Source: a sulfur-oxidizing endosymbiont of Gigantopelta aegis | Lineage (GTDB): Bacteria > Pseudomonadota > Gammaproteobacteria > GRL18 | Assembly: GCF_016097415.1 (NCBI RefSeq) | Contig: NZ_JAEHGE010000001.1 | Span: forward strand, 831,001 to 895,000 | Direction: 5' to 3' | DNA length: 64,000 nucleotides | Shown here: in pieces, positions 8,677-20,153 of the stretch | Layout of the letters: the number at the start of each line of letters is the position of its first letter | How positions within the stretch are numbered: the stretch's first letter is position 1 | Program-made: the position numbers and the translations under genes | The notes under the pieces: model-generated | What the model was told of the DNA's origin: nothing | Databases searched by the model: none | The model's input: the letters and a program-made list of their open reading frames with translations, nothing else

Positions 8677-9834
8677 ATGGTGAACAGCTCTAAACGACAG
8701 CAATATGAATTTGCTGAAACAGTGCTGGATAATTTAAACACAGCCGTGGTATTGCTCGATAGTCAATTAAATGTACTTTATATTAATCCTTCCGCTGAAA
8801 TGCTCTTGGGCGTTAGTTCCAACAAAATTACTTCAAAGCCCATCAGTAAACTACTTACCGATGAAGCATTAATTACTGCAGTAAAAGATACTCTGCTCAG
8901 TAACCATCCCTTTACTCAACGTGAGCGTATCATTCTCATCAATGACCGCAGGCTAACGGTTGATATCAGTGTGCAGCTTATTTTATCTGAAAATATGCCG
9001 GATAAAAATGACAAGCGTTTACTCATTGAGTTCAGTCAGCTTGATCGGCACTTAAGGATTTCCAGAGAAGAAAATTTACTGGCACAACATGAAACCATTC
9101 GTGCCCTATTACGCAGTATGGCGCATGAAGTTAAAAATCCTTTGGGTGGGATTCGTGGTGCCGCTCAATTACTCGAGCGAGAATTAAAAAATTCTGAGCA
9201 GACTGAATATACCCAAGTCATTATTGATGAGGCGGATCGATTAAAAAATCTGGTGAATCGGATGTTAGGGCCCAATGCCCGACCGAATCAGACCCTGGTG
9301 AATATACACTCAGTTTCAGAGCGAGTACGAAGCTTACTTAAAGCGGATAAAAGCCGTGATGTTAATATTTATTTTGACTATGATCCCAGTATCCCAGAAG
9401 TTACTTTTGATCCGGAACATTTGATACAAGCTGTATTAAATATTGTGCGTAATGCGGCACAGGCGCTGACAGAACAAGATAAAAATAGTCCTTTGAATGA
9501 AAGCCATTCGAATTCAGAGCAGGAAAAAACCATTACCATAAAAACGCGGATCATGAGGCATTTTAATATCGGTCATAAGCGTTACAAATTAGTCGCTAAG
9601 ATGGACATTATTGATAATGGTCCAGGTATTTCAGAACATATGCAAGAAAGAATTTTTATGCCCCTAATCACAGGCCGTGCTGAAGGGACGGGGCTTGGTC
9701 TTTCTATTGCGCAATCATTGATTAGTCAAAATGGCGGCCTAATTGAATGTCATAGCAAACCCGGCAATACAGTATTCAGTATATTGTTACCCATCAATGA
9801 TAACAGTAATAAACCACATCGGAGTTTTACGTGA
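8677..9834 (+). CDS. ntrB: Nitrogen regulation sensor histidine kinase NtrB
   Basis: A cytoplasmic kinase/phosphatase that controls NtrC according to PII signalling of nitrogen status. The 385-residue protein has an N-terminal PAS domain (about 15-110), the phosphoacceptor H-box MAHEVKNPLGGIRGAAQLLERE near residue 150, and an ATPase domain with N-box NIVRNAAQAL and the DNGPGIS and GTGLGLSI motifs. No membrane segments are present, as expected for NtrB. The gene overlaps ntrC by four bases, indicating coupling. The NtrC boxes and sigma54-type promoter upstream suggest autogenous control. Confidence 0.95.
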   Translation: MVNSSKRQQYEFAETVLDNLNTAVVLLDSQLNVLYINPSAEMLLGVSSNKITSKPISKLLTDEALITAVKDTLLSNHPFTQRERIILINDRRLTVDISVQLILSENMPDKNDKRLLIEFSQLDRHLRISREENLLAQHETIRALLRSMAHEVKNPLGGIRGAAQLLERELKNSEQTEYTQVIIDEADRLKNLVNRMLGPNARPNQTLVNIHSVSERVRSLLKADKSRDVNIYFDYDPSIPEVTFDPEHLIQAVLNIVRNAAQALTEQDKNSPLNESHSNSEQEKTITIKTRIMRHFNIGHKRYKLVAKMDIIDNGPGISEHMQERIFMPLITGRAEGTGLGLSIAQSLISQNGGLIECHSKPGNTVFSILLPINDNSNKPHRSFT

Positions 9835-11234
9835 GCGAACAAAATATAGTTTGGGTGATTGATGATGATCGTTCAATTCGTTGGGTATTAGAGAAAGCAT
9901 TTAAGCAAGCTGATCTACACGTTGAGAGCTTTGAAAATGCCGAAAGTGTATTAAGTGCTTTGAAAAAAGCACAGCCAGATACTATCGTGACGGATATTCG
10001 TATGCCCGGCATGGATGGCTTTGATTTATTAAAAAAATTACAACTAGATTACAAGGATATTCCGGTCATTATTATGACCGCACATTCTGATCTGGATAGT
10101 GCTGTTTCTGCATATGAAGGGGGAGCTTTTGAATACCTGCCTAAGCCTTTTGATGTCGATGAGGCAGTAGAATTAGTACAACGCGCATTGAGCTTGCGTA
10201 AGACAGAAAAAAATCGCCAGCATAAAGAAGTTCAAGACAATGCCACACCAGAGATTATCGGTGAAGCGGCTTCTATGCAGGAAGTCTTTCGTGCCATTGG
10301 CCGATTATCCCGTTCCAATATTACCGTGATGATCAATGGTGCTTCGGGTACGGGTAAAGAATTAGTGGCGCAGGCACTACATCGTCATAGTCCCCGCTCC
10401 GATAAACCTTTTATCGCACTGAATACCGCTGCAATTCCTAAAGACTTATTAGAATCTGAATTTTTTGGTCATGAACGTGGTGCTTTTACCGGTGCTCAGG
10501 CACAGCGCGTGGGACGTTTTGAACAAGCGGATGGTGGTACCTTATTTTTAGATGAAATTGGTGATATGCCGGCAGAATTGCAAACCCGTTTATTACGCGT
10601 TTTATCTGACGGTGAATTTTATCGTGTGGGAGGGCGCTCACCCATTAAAGTGGATGTGCGCATCATTGCTGCCACTCATCAGGATTTAGATAAACGAGTG
10701 GAAGAAGGCTTATTCAGAGAAGATTTATTCCACCGTCTTAATGTGATCCGAATCCACATGCCCACCCTGAGTGAACGTCAGGAAGATATTGCCCTGCTGG
10801 CCAGCTATTTTTTAAACCGGGCAGCCTTAGAGCTGAATGTAGAAAAGAAAACGCTGGATAGAGAAAGTGAAATCTTTTTAAGCAAGCAACCCTGGCCGGG
10901 CAATGTGCGCCAATTGGAAAATGTGTGTCGCTGGTTAACGGTGATGTCACCCGCCCAAGTGGTACACATTGAAGATATGCCACCGGAGTTACAAGGCACA
11001 AACCTTGAAGAAACGGTTAATAGCAATTGGGAAGATGCGTTAAGACTCTGGCTGGATTCTCAATTGTCAGCCGGTGCAGAGAATGTATTGGACACATTAA
11101 TGCCTAATATGGAACGCATCATGATAGATGTTGCGTTGAAGAGCACTGGTGGTCGTAAACAGGATGCTGCACGCTTGCTTGGCTGGGGCAGAAATACCCT
11201 GACGCGTAAGATCAAAGAATTAAATATTGAATAA
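9831..11234 (+). CDS. ntrC: Nitrogen regulation response regulator NtrC
   Basis: A sigma54-dependent transcriptional activator. The receiver domain has phosphoacceptor Asp55 in [10 protein letters not shown]. The AAA+ domain has Walker A GASGTGKE, the sigma54-contact loop GAFTGA and Walker [13 protein letters not shown] Fis-type helix-turn-helix ends the 467-residue protein ([21 protein letters not shown]). It starts with GTG at 9831, overlapping the ntrB stop (GTGA), with ATCGGAG as ribosome site. Likely targets in this window are glnN and its own operon. Confidence 0.96.
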   Translation: MSEQNIVWVIDDDRSIRWVLEKAFKQADLHVESFENAESVLSALKKAQPDTIVTDIRMPGMDGFDLLKKLQLDYKDIPVIIMTAHSDLDSAVSAYEGGAFEYLPKPFDVDEAVELVQRALSLRKTEKNRQHKEVQDNATPEIIGEAASMQEVFRAIGRLSRSNITVMINGASGTGKELVAQALHRHSPRSDKPFIALNTAAIPKDLLESEFFGHERGAFTGAQAQRVGRFEQADGGTLFLDEIGDMPAELQTRLLRVLSDGEFYRVGGRSPIKVDVRIIAATHQDLDKRVEEGLFREDLFHRLNVIRIHMPTLSERQEDIALLASYFLNRAALELNVEKKTLDRESEIFLSKQPWPGNVRQLENVCRWLTVMSPAQVVHIEDMPPELQGTNLEETVNSNWEDALRLWLDSQLSAGAENVLDTLMPNMERIMIDVALKSTGGRKQDAARLLGWGRNTLTRKIKELNIE

Positions 11235-11253
11235 AGTGACTAAGAAGTAATGT

Positions 11254-11291
11254 CCATGCTAACTTATTTTGTGTAACATAAGTTAGCATGG
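11254..11291. terminator. Stem-loop between convergent ntrC and MlaC-like gene
   Basis: A perfect 14-bp stem (CCATGCTAACTTAT and its complement) encloses a 10-nt loop. It lies between two convergent genes and probably acts as a shared transcription end or RNA-stabilising structure. Neither strand has a T-tract, so classical intrinsic termination is uncertain. Confidence 0.5.
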
Positions 11292-11307
11292 TTGAGACTC
11301 GCGTATT

Positions 11308-12006
11308 TTAACTTTTTTCTGCGATTTGAGGCTCATTCGCTTTGTTTGAACTTGAATTTTTGCTTGCCAATTCCATCAATAAAGCATCCATGCCTTTCTT
11401 AGAGATAATTTGCTTAAAACTAGAGCGATAGGTGGTCACTAAGCTGATGCCTTCCACTGAGACATCATAAACCTTCCATTCACCATTTTTACTATGGTAT
11501 AAATCATAATTAACCTTAACAGGTTCTGCACCACTGGGTGGGTTGACCTGAGAACGAATGGTAGCATATTTGCCTTTAAGCTCACCACGAAATGGTTTGA
11601 AGGTAATGATGTCATCAGAGAGATCATTGCTTGATAAGAATTGAATCAGAGCTTTAGAATAGAATTTGACCACCAATGTCTGAAATTCAACAATGAATTT
11701 TTTTTGTTGCTCGGGAGTGGCTTTGCGCCAATTTTTTCCTAATACCCAGCGTGACATGAGAGGAAAGTTTATTTTTGGTACTAAATTATGGTTGACCAAT
11801 TGCAAGGCGATTTGAGGATCGTTACGAATCGCATCGGTATTGTTTCTGAATTCATTAATCATGTGTTTTGAGGTATCTTCCATCAGTTTTTGTGGCACAG
11901 GCACATCGGCATAACTGATTGATGATAGAACAATAGCCAATAGGAAGGATTGAATAAGAATCCTTCCTATTGGTGATAAATTGGTAAGAGTCGATAAACT
12001 AAACAT
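11308..12006 (-). CDS. MlaC/Ttg2D-family periplasmic phospholipid-binding protein
   Basis: A periplasmic carrier related to MlaC, which shuttles phospholipids between outer and inner membrane. I choose the ATG at 12006, which has a GGGG ribosome site seven bases upstream and is directly followed by a signal peptide ending FLLAIVLSSISYA. A longer frame to 12054 lacks these features. The mature part shows family hallmarks such as FPLMSRWVLGKNWRKATPEQ and VKVNYDLYHSKNGEWKVYDV. No mlaD/E/F genes are beside it, so it is an orphan. A perfect 12-bp inverted repeat (ATAGGAAGGATT...AATCCTTCCTAT, about 11940-11970) lies inside the signal-peptide codons and could fold in the mRNA. Confidence 0.85.
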   Translation of the reverse strand: MFSLSTLTNLSPIGRILIQSFLLAIVLSSISYADVPVPQKLMEDTSKHMINEFRNNTDAIRNDPQIALQLVNHNLVPKINFPLMSRWVLGKNWRKATPEQQKKFIVEFQTLVVKFYSKALIQFLSSNDLSDDIITFKPFRGELKGKYATIRSQVNPPSGAEPVKVNYDLYHSKNGEWKVYDVSVEGISLVTTYRSSFKQIISKKGMDALLMELASKNSSSNKANEPQIAEKS

Positions 12007-12181
12007 ATTTTTCCCCAGATTGTCTGCTTCTAATTTCAGGTGCAACGTCAACATGCTTAACGCATAAAATTCTTTTTAAATAAGAATAGTACATAAGACC
12101 TGCAAAAGCTGAAAGTAATTTCCATTTACATTAACCGATACTCAATGAACCGCTGGTGAATAAAAAATCTAAAAAATCATT

Positions 12182-13190
12182 CTTGATTACCCATAAAGCT
12201 CCGCCATTTTTAGGAGCTTTCCATTCATAGGTGGCGTTTTCATCGCCACGCATAAAAACCTTGGCATCATGTCTTTTAAGTTAAAGCGTCTATTAAACCG
12301 ATAACAAAATTCAGCAAGATACCGAGGTATAATATTACCTATCATAGTGTTAACCCAGATAAACTCAATTTTATCAACACTTGCCGCACCACCACCCGTG
12401 ACGATTGGAACATGCTTACAGTCAGCTTCTTTAACCGCAGGAAAACAATTTAACCCATCTGAGTAAACAGTACTTCCAGGTGTTAAATGAGTTTGTGCCC
12501 ATCGTTTTATTTCACTGGATTTAAACCCTTTAAGCACATTTAAATTCATTGCAATCGGGTGTCCATCTTCATTAGTAGAAACGGCTGCAACGAACGGTGT
12601 TTTATTTTCTGAACCACGACCTCTGGAGCCGCCTCTGTGCTCACCACCCCAGTAGGCATCATCAATTTGAATGATGCCTGATAAAGGATTTACTGTCATC
12701 ACGTTCTTTCATAACCTGCATGATCTTTTGTTTCATACTCCAGGCTGTATTGTAGCTTACCTTAAGCTGTCTCTTTAATTCTAATGCTGAAACCGCTGTC
12801 TTCAATTGAGTCATAAGATGAATCGCTAAAAACCACTTAGATAAAGGCAGTTTGGTACTATCAAATATTGTCCCACAGGTTGCTGATGTCTGATGATGAC
12901 AATGGTGGCACTGATAAAGATGGCGATGTTCTAGAGTGCAATAAGTCTTATTGCCACACTCTGGGCAAACAAATCCATCAGGAAATTTCCATTTAAATAA
13001 GGCTTGTCGGCACTGTTTGTCAGTGCCATAATCATTAAAAAGCTCAAATAAACTATAACCTTCTTGAAACTGAATTTTATTTTTTGACATCATTCTACTC
13101 CACACATAATCTATACTTTAATTATAGTATAATTATAGTATAATTATAGTATAATTATCGAAATATGGCGGAGCTTTGTGGGTAATCAAG
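12182..13190 (-). mobile_element. IS1595-family insertion sequence, decayed copy
   Basis: A 1009-bp element bounded by inverted ends CTTGATTACCCA...TGGGTAATCAAG and flanked by the 8-bp target duplication AAATCATT (12174-12181 and 13191-13198). Compared with the complete copy at 25578-26616 it has a 45-bp deletion, a 1-bp and a 3-bp insertion in the transposase gene, and one additional 11-bp unit (ATTATACTATA-type) in the upstream tandem repeat. These differences exactly account for the 30-bp length difference. It sits between the MlaC-like gene and trhP. Confidence 0.93.
12187..13093 (-). pseudogene. IS1595-family transposase, frameshifted
   Basis: The N-terminal zinc ribbon (CPECGNKTYC...CHHCHHQ) and the start of the ISXO2-like DDE domain are present. 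A one-base insertion just after the ERDDSK codons (near 12695) shifts the frame, so translation ends in SFIRHHSN and the rest (IIQIDDAYWGG onward) is in another frame. A 45-bp in-frame deletion also removes about 15 residues of the catalytic region after NTMIGNI. The element therefore cannot encode an active enzyme, although the intact copy 12 kb away might act on its ends. Confidence 0.92.
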
Positions 13191-13371
13191 AAATCATTTA
13201 AAAACGATCTAAAAAATGATGCTAGATAAAATAACGGATTCATTCGGTTATTCCAAGTTAGTATTTTCTAATAAAGAGCGCATATAAACAAGAAAAAAGA
13301 GTATAATTGTGAACTGTTTATAGCTAAATATGGCTAAAATGAGACAATTAGATTAAATTTGGTCAAAAAAT

Positions 13372-14748
13372 GTGATAAAAAAACCTGAATTACTGCTCCC
13401 AGCGGGTACCATAAAAAACATGCGCTACGCTTATGCCTATGGTGCAGATGCCATTTATGCCGGTCAGCCACGTTATAGCTTGCGGGCAAGAAACAATGAT
13501 TTTACCTATGAAAATATTGCCATAGGTATCAATGAAGCCCATGAAAACGGCAAAAAGTTCTTTCTCGCATCCAATGTTATTCCTCATAATTCTAAGATCA
13601 AGACCTATATGGATGATATTGCTCCTATTATTGAACTGAAACCGGATGCTCTTATTATGGCCGATCCCGGCCTGATTATGATGGTGAGAGAACGTTGGCC
13701 TGAAGTCAGTGTTCACCTGTCAGTACAGGCGAATACGGTGAATTATGCTGCGGTACAATTCTGGAAATCCGTGGGAGTTGAGCGGGTTATTTTGTCGCGA
13801 GAATTATCTTTGGATGAAATTGAAGAAATTCGTCAACAATGTCCGGATATGGAATTAGAAGTATTTGTTCATGGGGCATTATGTATCGCCTACTCAGGGC
13901 GTTGCTTGCTGTCAGGTTATTTTAATCATCGCGATCCCAATCAGGGTACTTGTACCAATGCTTGTCGCTGGGAATATAAAGTGCATGATGCCAGTGAAGA
14001 TGTCACCGGTGATGTGATGATTAAGCCCCCAGAGCCGCAAAAAATAGATTTTGACCCTTTTGCCGCGATGAATTCTCCCGAAGCCTTTCCCGATGAGAGC
14101 AAAATGAAGCGTCACCCGGATGCGGATAAAATCTATCTCATTGAAGAAGCGGAACGTCCGGGTGAATATATGCCGATCATTGAAGATGAAAATGGCACCT
14201 ATATCATGAACTCAAAAGATTTACGTGCCTTAGAACATGTCGAGCGATTGATGCAGATTGGTGTTGATTCACTAAAAATAGAAGGCCGAACTAAATCCCA
14301 TTATTATGCAGCGCGTACAGCACAGGTTTATCGTCAGGCAATTGATTCACTGGCGCGTGGTGAAGCCTTTGATATGGAATTGTATGCGGACCTAAATAGT
14401 CTGGCAAATCGTGGTTATACCGATGGTTTTTATCAGCGTCACCACACCCATGAATACCAAAACTATATGGATAATCATTCCCGTAGCAAAAGCCAGCAAT
14501 TTGTCGGTGAAATTCTGGAGTATAATGAAGCAGAACAAACCGCCATCGTTGATGTCAAAAACCGCTTCAGCGTAGGTGATACTCTGGAGCTTATTTTACC
14601 TGAGGGTAACAAGGCTTTTACATTAGAAGCCATTACCAGCAATAAAAATGGTGAAGCAATGGATGTCGCACCGGGCAGTGGCCATATAGTCACCATCCCC
14701 TTGCCATTTAAGGCCGATAATTATAGCTTGATTGCACGAATTTTTTAA
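13372..14748 (+). CDS. trhP: tRNA 5-hydroxyuridine synthesis protein TrhP (peptidase U32 family)
   Basis: Required for prephenate-dependent hydroxylation of wobble uridine (ho5U/cmo5U precursor) in tRNA. The 458-residue length matches E. coli YegQ/TrhP. Hallmarks are ELLLPAGTIKNMRYAYAYGADAIYAGQP at the N-terminus and the cysteine-bearing U32 block VFVHGALCIAYSGRCLLSGYFNHRDPNQGTC. It starts with GTG (no in-frame ATG precedes the conserved residues) and has a weak ribosome site. A TATAAT hexamer lies at 13302-13307. The gene is followed 24 bp later by hemB, suggesting a shared transcript. Confidence 0.92.
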   Translation: MIKKPELLLPAGTIKNMRYAYAYGADAIYAGQPRYSLRARNNDFTYENIAIGINEAHENGKKFFLASNVIPHNSKIKTYMDDIAPIIELKPDALIMADPGLIMMVRERWPEVSVHLSVQANTVNYAAVQFWKSVGVERVILSRELSLDEIEEIRQQCPDMELEVFVHGALCIAYSGRCLLSGYFNHRDPNQGTCTNACRWEYKVHDASEDVTGDVMIKPPEPQKIDFDPFAAMNSPEAFPDESKMKRHPDADKIYLIEEAERPGEYMPIIEDENGTYIMNSKDLRALEHVERLMQIGVDSLKIEGRTKSHYYAARTAQVYRQAIDSLARGEAFDMELYADLNSLANRGYTDGFYQRHHTHEYQNYMDNHSRSKSQQFVGEILEYNEAEQTAIVDVKNRFSVGDTLELILPEGNKAFTLEAITSNKNGEAMDVAPGSGHIVTIPLPFKADNYSLIARIF

Positions 14749-14753
14749 CATAA

Positions 14754-15779
<1,026 letters not shown>

Positions 15780-15807
15780 TAGAGAATAATTGTCAGTCTA
15801 GTTTCCG

Positions 15808-15920
15808 TACCAGGTTGAAGTGTTTGTCTTTACAGGGGCGCTCAAGCACATCCATGTGATCGCTTTATGAAAATATCCCTATTTTCAAAACCCTGTAAAG
15901 ACAAACACTTCAACCTGATA
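15808..15920. repeat. Long inverted repeat (palindromic element)
   Basis: A perfect 27-bp inverted repeat occupies 15811-15837 and 15891-15917 (starting CAGGTTGAAGTG). It extends three more bases through one mismatch and encloses 53 bp with an internal GAAAATA/TATTTTC hairpin. It has no coding capacity. It could act as hemB terminator, but the size and near-perfect arms suggest a mobile palindrome such as a REP or MITE. Confidence 0.65.
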
Positions 15921-15993
15921 CTCTATTGTCACTTTGCAAAATGCTGTGTAGCTACGAAAGAAATAGTTAAATGAATAAACGAGAAAACTGTTA

Positions 15994-16257
15994 GTGAAAA
16001 TAATCCTTAATATTGTGTATTTCTTGGTCTTCCTCATGCTGGCAATGCTGGTGATGTTTCTTGGTGGCTTATCAGGTGTGGCCGGAACATTCTATATCAT
16101 GGTCGAGGCGGGGGATTTACAAGCCAATTTGAGCAAGGCTATTGCTGTTTTGCTTATCGTCTGGCTAGTGGTGGTGTTTTTGAGAAATCGAAATAAAAGA
16201 GCCATAAAACGTATCAAGCGCTTGGCCAAAGAAGAGCAGGCGAAGGAAAACAAATGA
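15994..16257 (+). CDS. Small two-helix membrane protein
   Basis: An 87-residue protein with two hydrophobic helices (about 4-34 and 48-64) and a strongly basic tail (RNRNKRAIKRIKRLAKEEQ), so probably an inner-membrane protein with a cytoplasmic C-terminus. It starts with GTG and overlaps the aroE start by ATGA, indicating translational coupling. I do not recognise the family and assign no function. Confidence 0.65.
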   Translation: MKIILNIVYFLVFLMLAMLVMFLGGLSGVAGTFYIMVEAGDLQANLSKAIAVLLIVWLVVVFLRNRNKRAIKRIKRLAKEEQAKENK

Positions 16258-17117
16258 GTGATATTTTTGATTTTGATAAGCCGGATCGTTATGCCGTGAT
16301 GGGTAATCCGATTAATCATAGTAAGTCACCACAGATTCATAGCGCATTCGCCAAAGAAACGGGACAAAAGCTGGAATATACGGCTATTCATGTGGATGTG
16401 GGTGGTTTTGCTCAGGCCGTCAGTCATTTTCAGGCTCATGGTGGTAAGGGCTTAAATGTCACTGTGCCCTTTAAGTTGGATGCCTGGAAATTAGCCGATA
16501 CTTTAACTGAACGGGCAACCAAAGCCGGTGCAGTGAATACCCTTATTTTAGAAAAAAATGGTGATATTCAAGGGGATAATACCGATGGTGTTGGCCTAGT
16601 CAACGATATCATCAACCATCTGGGTTGGAGCATTGCCCAACAACGGGTATTGATATTAGGCGCGGGTGGCGCTTCACGAGGAGTGATCGGCCCTATTTTG
16701 GAACATCAGCCTAAGTCTTTGACTATTGCCAATCGTACTGCCTCCAAAGCGGCTGAATTAGTAGAACTCTTTAGCGATGTGAAAGCTGATAACACCCAGG
16801 CTATTGTGGGGGGAAGCTATGATGCTTTAAATGGACAGCAATTTGACTTGGTGATTAATGCCACGGCAGCTAGTTTAAAGGGTGAGGTGCCTCCCATTCC
16901 CGATAATATATTAGCAAGCAATGCCTGCTGTTATGACATGATGTATGCAGCACAGCCAACTGCATTTATGCTTTGGGCGAGTGAACATGGCGTCACTCAG
17001 ATCAGTGATGGTTTGGGCATGTTGGTAGGACAGGCTGCCGAATCTTTTACGATCTGGCGTGGTGTAAGGCCATCGGTCGTACCCGTGATTGCTAGCATAA
17101 AAGCGGCATTGAAGTAG
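16254..17117 (+). CDS. aroE: Shikimate dehydrogenase
   Basis: NADPH-dependent reduction of 3-dehydroshikimate to shikimate in aromatic amino acid synthesis. The protein is 287 residues. It has the substrate motif NPINHSKSPQIHSAFA, the catalytic lysine in NVTVPFKLDA, the GDNTDGVGLVNDI motif and the nucleotide fold LILGAGGASRG. It ends with the typical DGLGMLVGQAAESFTIWRG. The start overlaps the stop of the small membrane protein. Thirteen bases after its stop begins the palindromic repeat that received the ISL3/IS21 insertions, so any downstream operon partner has been separated from it. Confidence 0.97.
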   Translation: MSDIFDFDKPDRYAVMGNPINHSKSPQIHSAFAKETGQKLEYTAIHVDVGGFAQAVSHFQAHGGKGLNVTVPFKLDAWKLADTLTERATKAGAVNTLILEKNGDIQGDNTDGVGLVNDIINHLGWSIAQQRVLILGAGGASRGVIGPILEHQPKSLTIANRTASKAAELVELFSDVKADNTQAIVGGSYDALNGQQFDLVINATAASLKGEVPPIPDNILASNACCYDMMYAAQPTAFMLWASEHGVTQISDGLGMLVGQAAESFTIWRGVRPSVVPVIASIKAALK

Positions 17118-17911
17118 CGTACAATTAAACCTAAAAAAATCAGTTGAACCTACTGTGACCGCCTTATGCACTGAATCTTAAGGATTTTCCAGAATATTTT
17201 GGGCTCTTCTCCGCTTTGATGAGTGAGGGTTTACCCAAAATAGAACATACTCTGCTCATCAGGAATGGAGGTTTGCCTGATTTTAAGTTTAAAATATTCG
17301 GTATCCCGAATCCCTCTGGCCCTTTTTCTTATTAAGCCAATACTGACATTGCCTGCTTCAATTCTAGCGGATGTCAGCTGATGTTTTGCATAGTTGCAAA
17401 TACCATCTTTATTCTTTCTCATTGAGCGAGCAAATGTTTTTAAGTAGCTCATATTGCTTTGATCAGCCATGACACACCATTGCTCTAATTCATCTTTCAT
17501 TTCAGTCACGTCATTGTTATTCCACAGTGCTTGTAACTGTTCTTTCATCAGATATAAAATATTTAAATTCTGATTTTCTGATAACAGGTTATTCAATCGG
17601 TCAGATTGTTTCTCAGTGAGCTTGTCTTCATTTTTTAGTAGCAAGTAATAGCATCCCTTGAGTAAATCTTTTCCAGGCTTGCTGGCTCGTCTGAATTCAA
17701 TCCTACGTTGATTTTTTATCACGTTAGAGAAATTCTTCATGACATGAAATCGATCAAAAACAATATCTGCATTGGGCAATATTTCTCTCACTGATTTTTG
17801 ATACGCGGGCCCCATGTCCATGGTATTAGGCGACAATTAACTTGTCCGGTCGGCGACAACTAGCTTGGCCGGTTTGATACACTCCAGACACATTAATCGA
17901 GAAGGATTTTT

Positions 17912-19403
17912 ATGTCTGGAAAATCAATTACCCAAGAACAGGTCAAGTTATACATGTCACATCGAAAACAACCGAATCACACTCAAGCTTCATCAGCAGC
18001 CAAAGCAGGATTTTCAGAAAGATCAGCGCGACGCATTGATACAGGTAAGCACCCCGGCGGCACCACACAGCCCAGACAGTACAAAACTCGAAAAGATCCC
18101 TTAAATGGTGCTTTTGAACAACATTTAGTGCCCTTACTTGAGATTGAGCCCAAACTACAGCCCATTACCTTATTAGAAGCACTGGAAGAGCTAGAACCCG
18201 GTCAATTTGACAACACTCACCTAAGAACACTGCAACGCCGAGTCAAACGCTGGCGTGCTCAGGAAGGACCGGAGCAAGAAGTTATTTTTCAACAAAAACA
18301 CATTGCCGGTGATATGGGTATTTCAGATTACCTGGGCTAATGAGCTTAAAATCACGATTGACGGAGAAGATTTTAAACACAAACTTTATCACTACCGATT
18401 GGTTTATAGTGGCTGGACTTATGTTCAAGTTGTCTTAGGTGGAGAGAGCTTTGAATCTCTTTCTTCAGGCTTACAAAATGCGCTATGGCAATCAGGCGGT
18501 GTCCCTGTAAGCCACCGAACCGATAGCCTAAGTGCTGCATTTAACAATCATTATGAACAAGAAAAGCTGACCGAGCGTTATGAAAAATTATGTCAATACT
18601 ATGGTATAAAAGCCACTCGAAACAATAAAGGCATTGCCCATGAAAATGGAGCCATTGAATCCCCTAATGGTCATTTAAAACGCCGAATCGAACAAAAGCT
18701 ACTCCTTCGTGGCAGTCGAGATTTTACCGCCTTATTGGATTATGAAGCCTTTATTGATGACATCGTTCGCCAAATAAACATACGCTGTAAAACACGATTT
18801 AATGAAGAAAAAGCACACTTAAAACCGCTTCCCAGCCGCCGCACCAATGGCTTTAGTGAGCTCTATGTTAAAGTCACCACAAGGAGTACCATTTCAGTTA
18901 AACGAGTCACTTATACCGTACCCTCCCGATTGATTGGTACCACGTTATTGATCCATATTTATGATCAACATTTAGATTGTTTCTATGGTCATGAATTGAC
19001 CTTAAGTTTAAAGCGTATTTATGCACACCGCCATATCCGTTCGCGTTCAATCAATTATAAACATATCATTCACTCGTTAGCCAAAAAGCCCAATGCCTTT
19101 AAATCATCGGCTTACCGAGATGATATTGTCCCAGAAGGTGATTTCACCCTGATTTGGGAAAATCTCAAACAAACGGGCATTCATGATGATGATTGCCGTT
19201 ATATGGTGAGCTTGCTGTCCATTGCCGATGCCTATGATTGTGAAGCAGCGCTGGGTCGTTTTGTCTTAGCCTCGTTAGAAGCCGGCAGTCGAGTTTCCAT
19301 CAAAGCGTGCCGTGACTTTTTTGCGCCCATGTCGGTTGATAGACCTCAGTACACCAGTCAGCAACATGACTTATCGACCTACAATGTATTACTGGGGAAT
19401 TAA
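17912..19403 (+). pseudogene. istA: istA transposase, frameshifted
   Basis: The first 142 codons encode the HTH-containing N-terminus and end prematurely after GDMGISDYLG. The remainder (ANELKITIDGEDFKHK... to the stop at 19403) continues in another frame and contains the integrase-type catalytic region (YHYRLVYSGWTYVQVVLGG and HENGAIESPNGHLKRR). The shift is near 18328, where a family protein reads SD(F/Y)TWANEL; the local sequence fits loss of two bases or gain of one. Because IS21 istA is normally a single uninterrupted frame, I read this as decay, not programmed frameshifting. Confidence 0.88.
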
Positions 19404-19404
19404 T

Positions 19405-20153
19405 ATGGCCAATGCACAAAGTTTACCGTTTTTACTCAAAGAATTACGTTTAACGACCATGGTCAAACAATGGCAGCAGGTTTCACAAAAAGCCATTGAA
19501 TTAGATTGGGAGCCTGAATTATTTTTAGCCCATTTATGTGAATTAGAAACCAGTTACCGGCATGACAATAAATTAAAGCGCTTATTAAGAGAAAGCAAAC
19601 TACCCATTGGTAAACAGTTATCACAGTATGACTTTAATGAAATAACCGGTGTGACAGCCCAACAGCTCAAACAAAAATCACTCAGTTAAACTGGCTCAGG
19701 CAAGGACATAATCTGCTTTTATTTGGTGCCAGTGGTCTGGGGAAAACGCATTTAGCCGCCGCTATTGGTTACGCACTCATCGAGCAATCAGTGCGGGTTA
19801 AATTCATGAGCAGCACTTCATTGGTGCAAATGCTTCAAAAGGCAAAAGAAGCGTTATCTCTGGAATTTGAACTGAAAAAGCTGGATAAATATGAGTTACT
19901 TATTCTTGATGATATTGGCTATGTCAAAAAAACCAATAGTGAAAGCCAGGTACTATTTGAATTAATTGCGCACCGATATGAACGCAATAGCTTGCTCATT
20001 ACCTCAAACCAGGCTTTCAGTGAATGGGATAGTATCTTCACTGACAATATGATGACAGTGGCTGCCATTGACCGACTCATTCATCATGCGTCTATTTATC
20101 AAATTGAAGGCGACAGTTATCGTAGAAAACAAGCGATGAAAGGCTTAGATTAA
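19405..20153 (+). pseudogene. istB: istB helper ATPase, frameshifted
   Basis: IstB is the AAA+ ATPase that assists IS21 transposition. The N-terminal part (MANAQSLPFLLKELRLTTM...) stops at 19689, while the Walker A motif GASGLGKTHLAA, Walker B LLILDDIGY and the sensor region LLITSNQAFSEWDSIF lie in a different frame that enters around 19680. The start two bases after the istA stop, with GGGG as ribosome site, shows the normal istAB coupling. Confidence 0.9.

Noticed and set aside
10738-11026. Minus-strand frames within ntrC
   Set aside because: Antisense shadows of a well-conserved gene, without ribosome sites.
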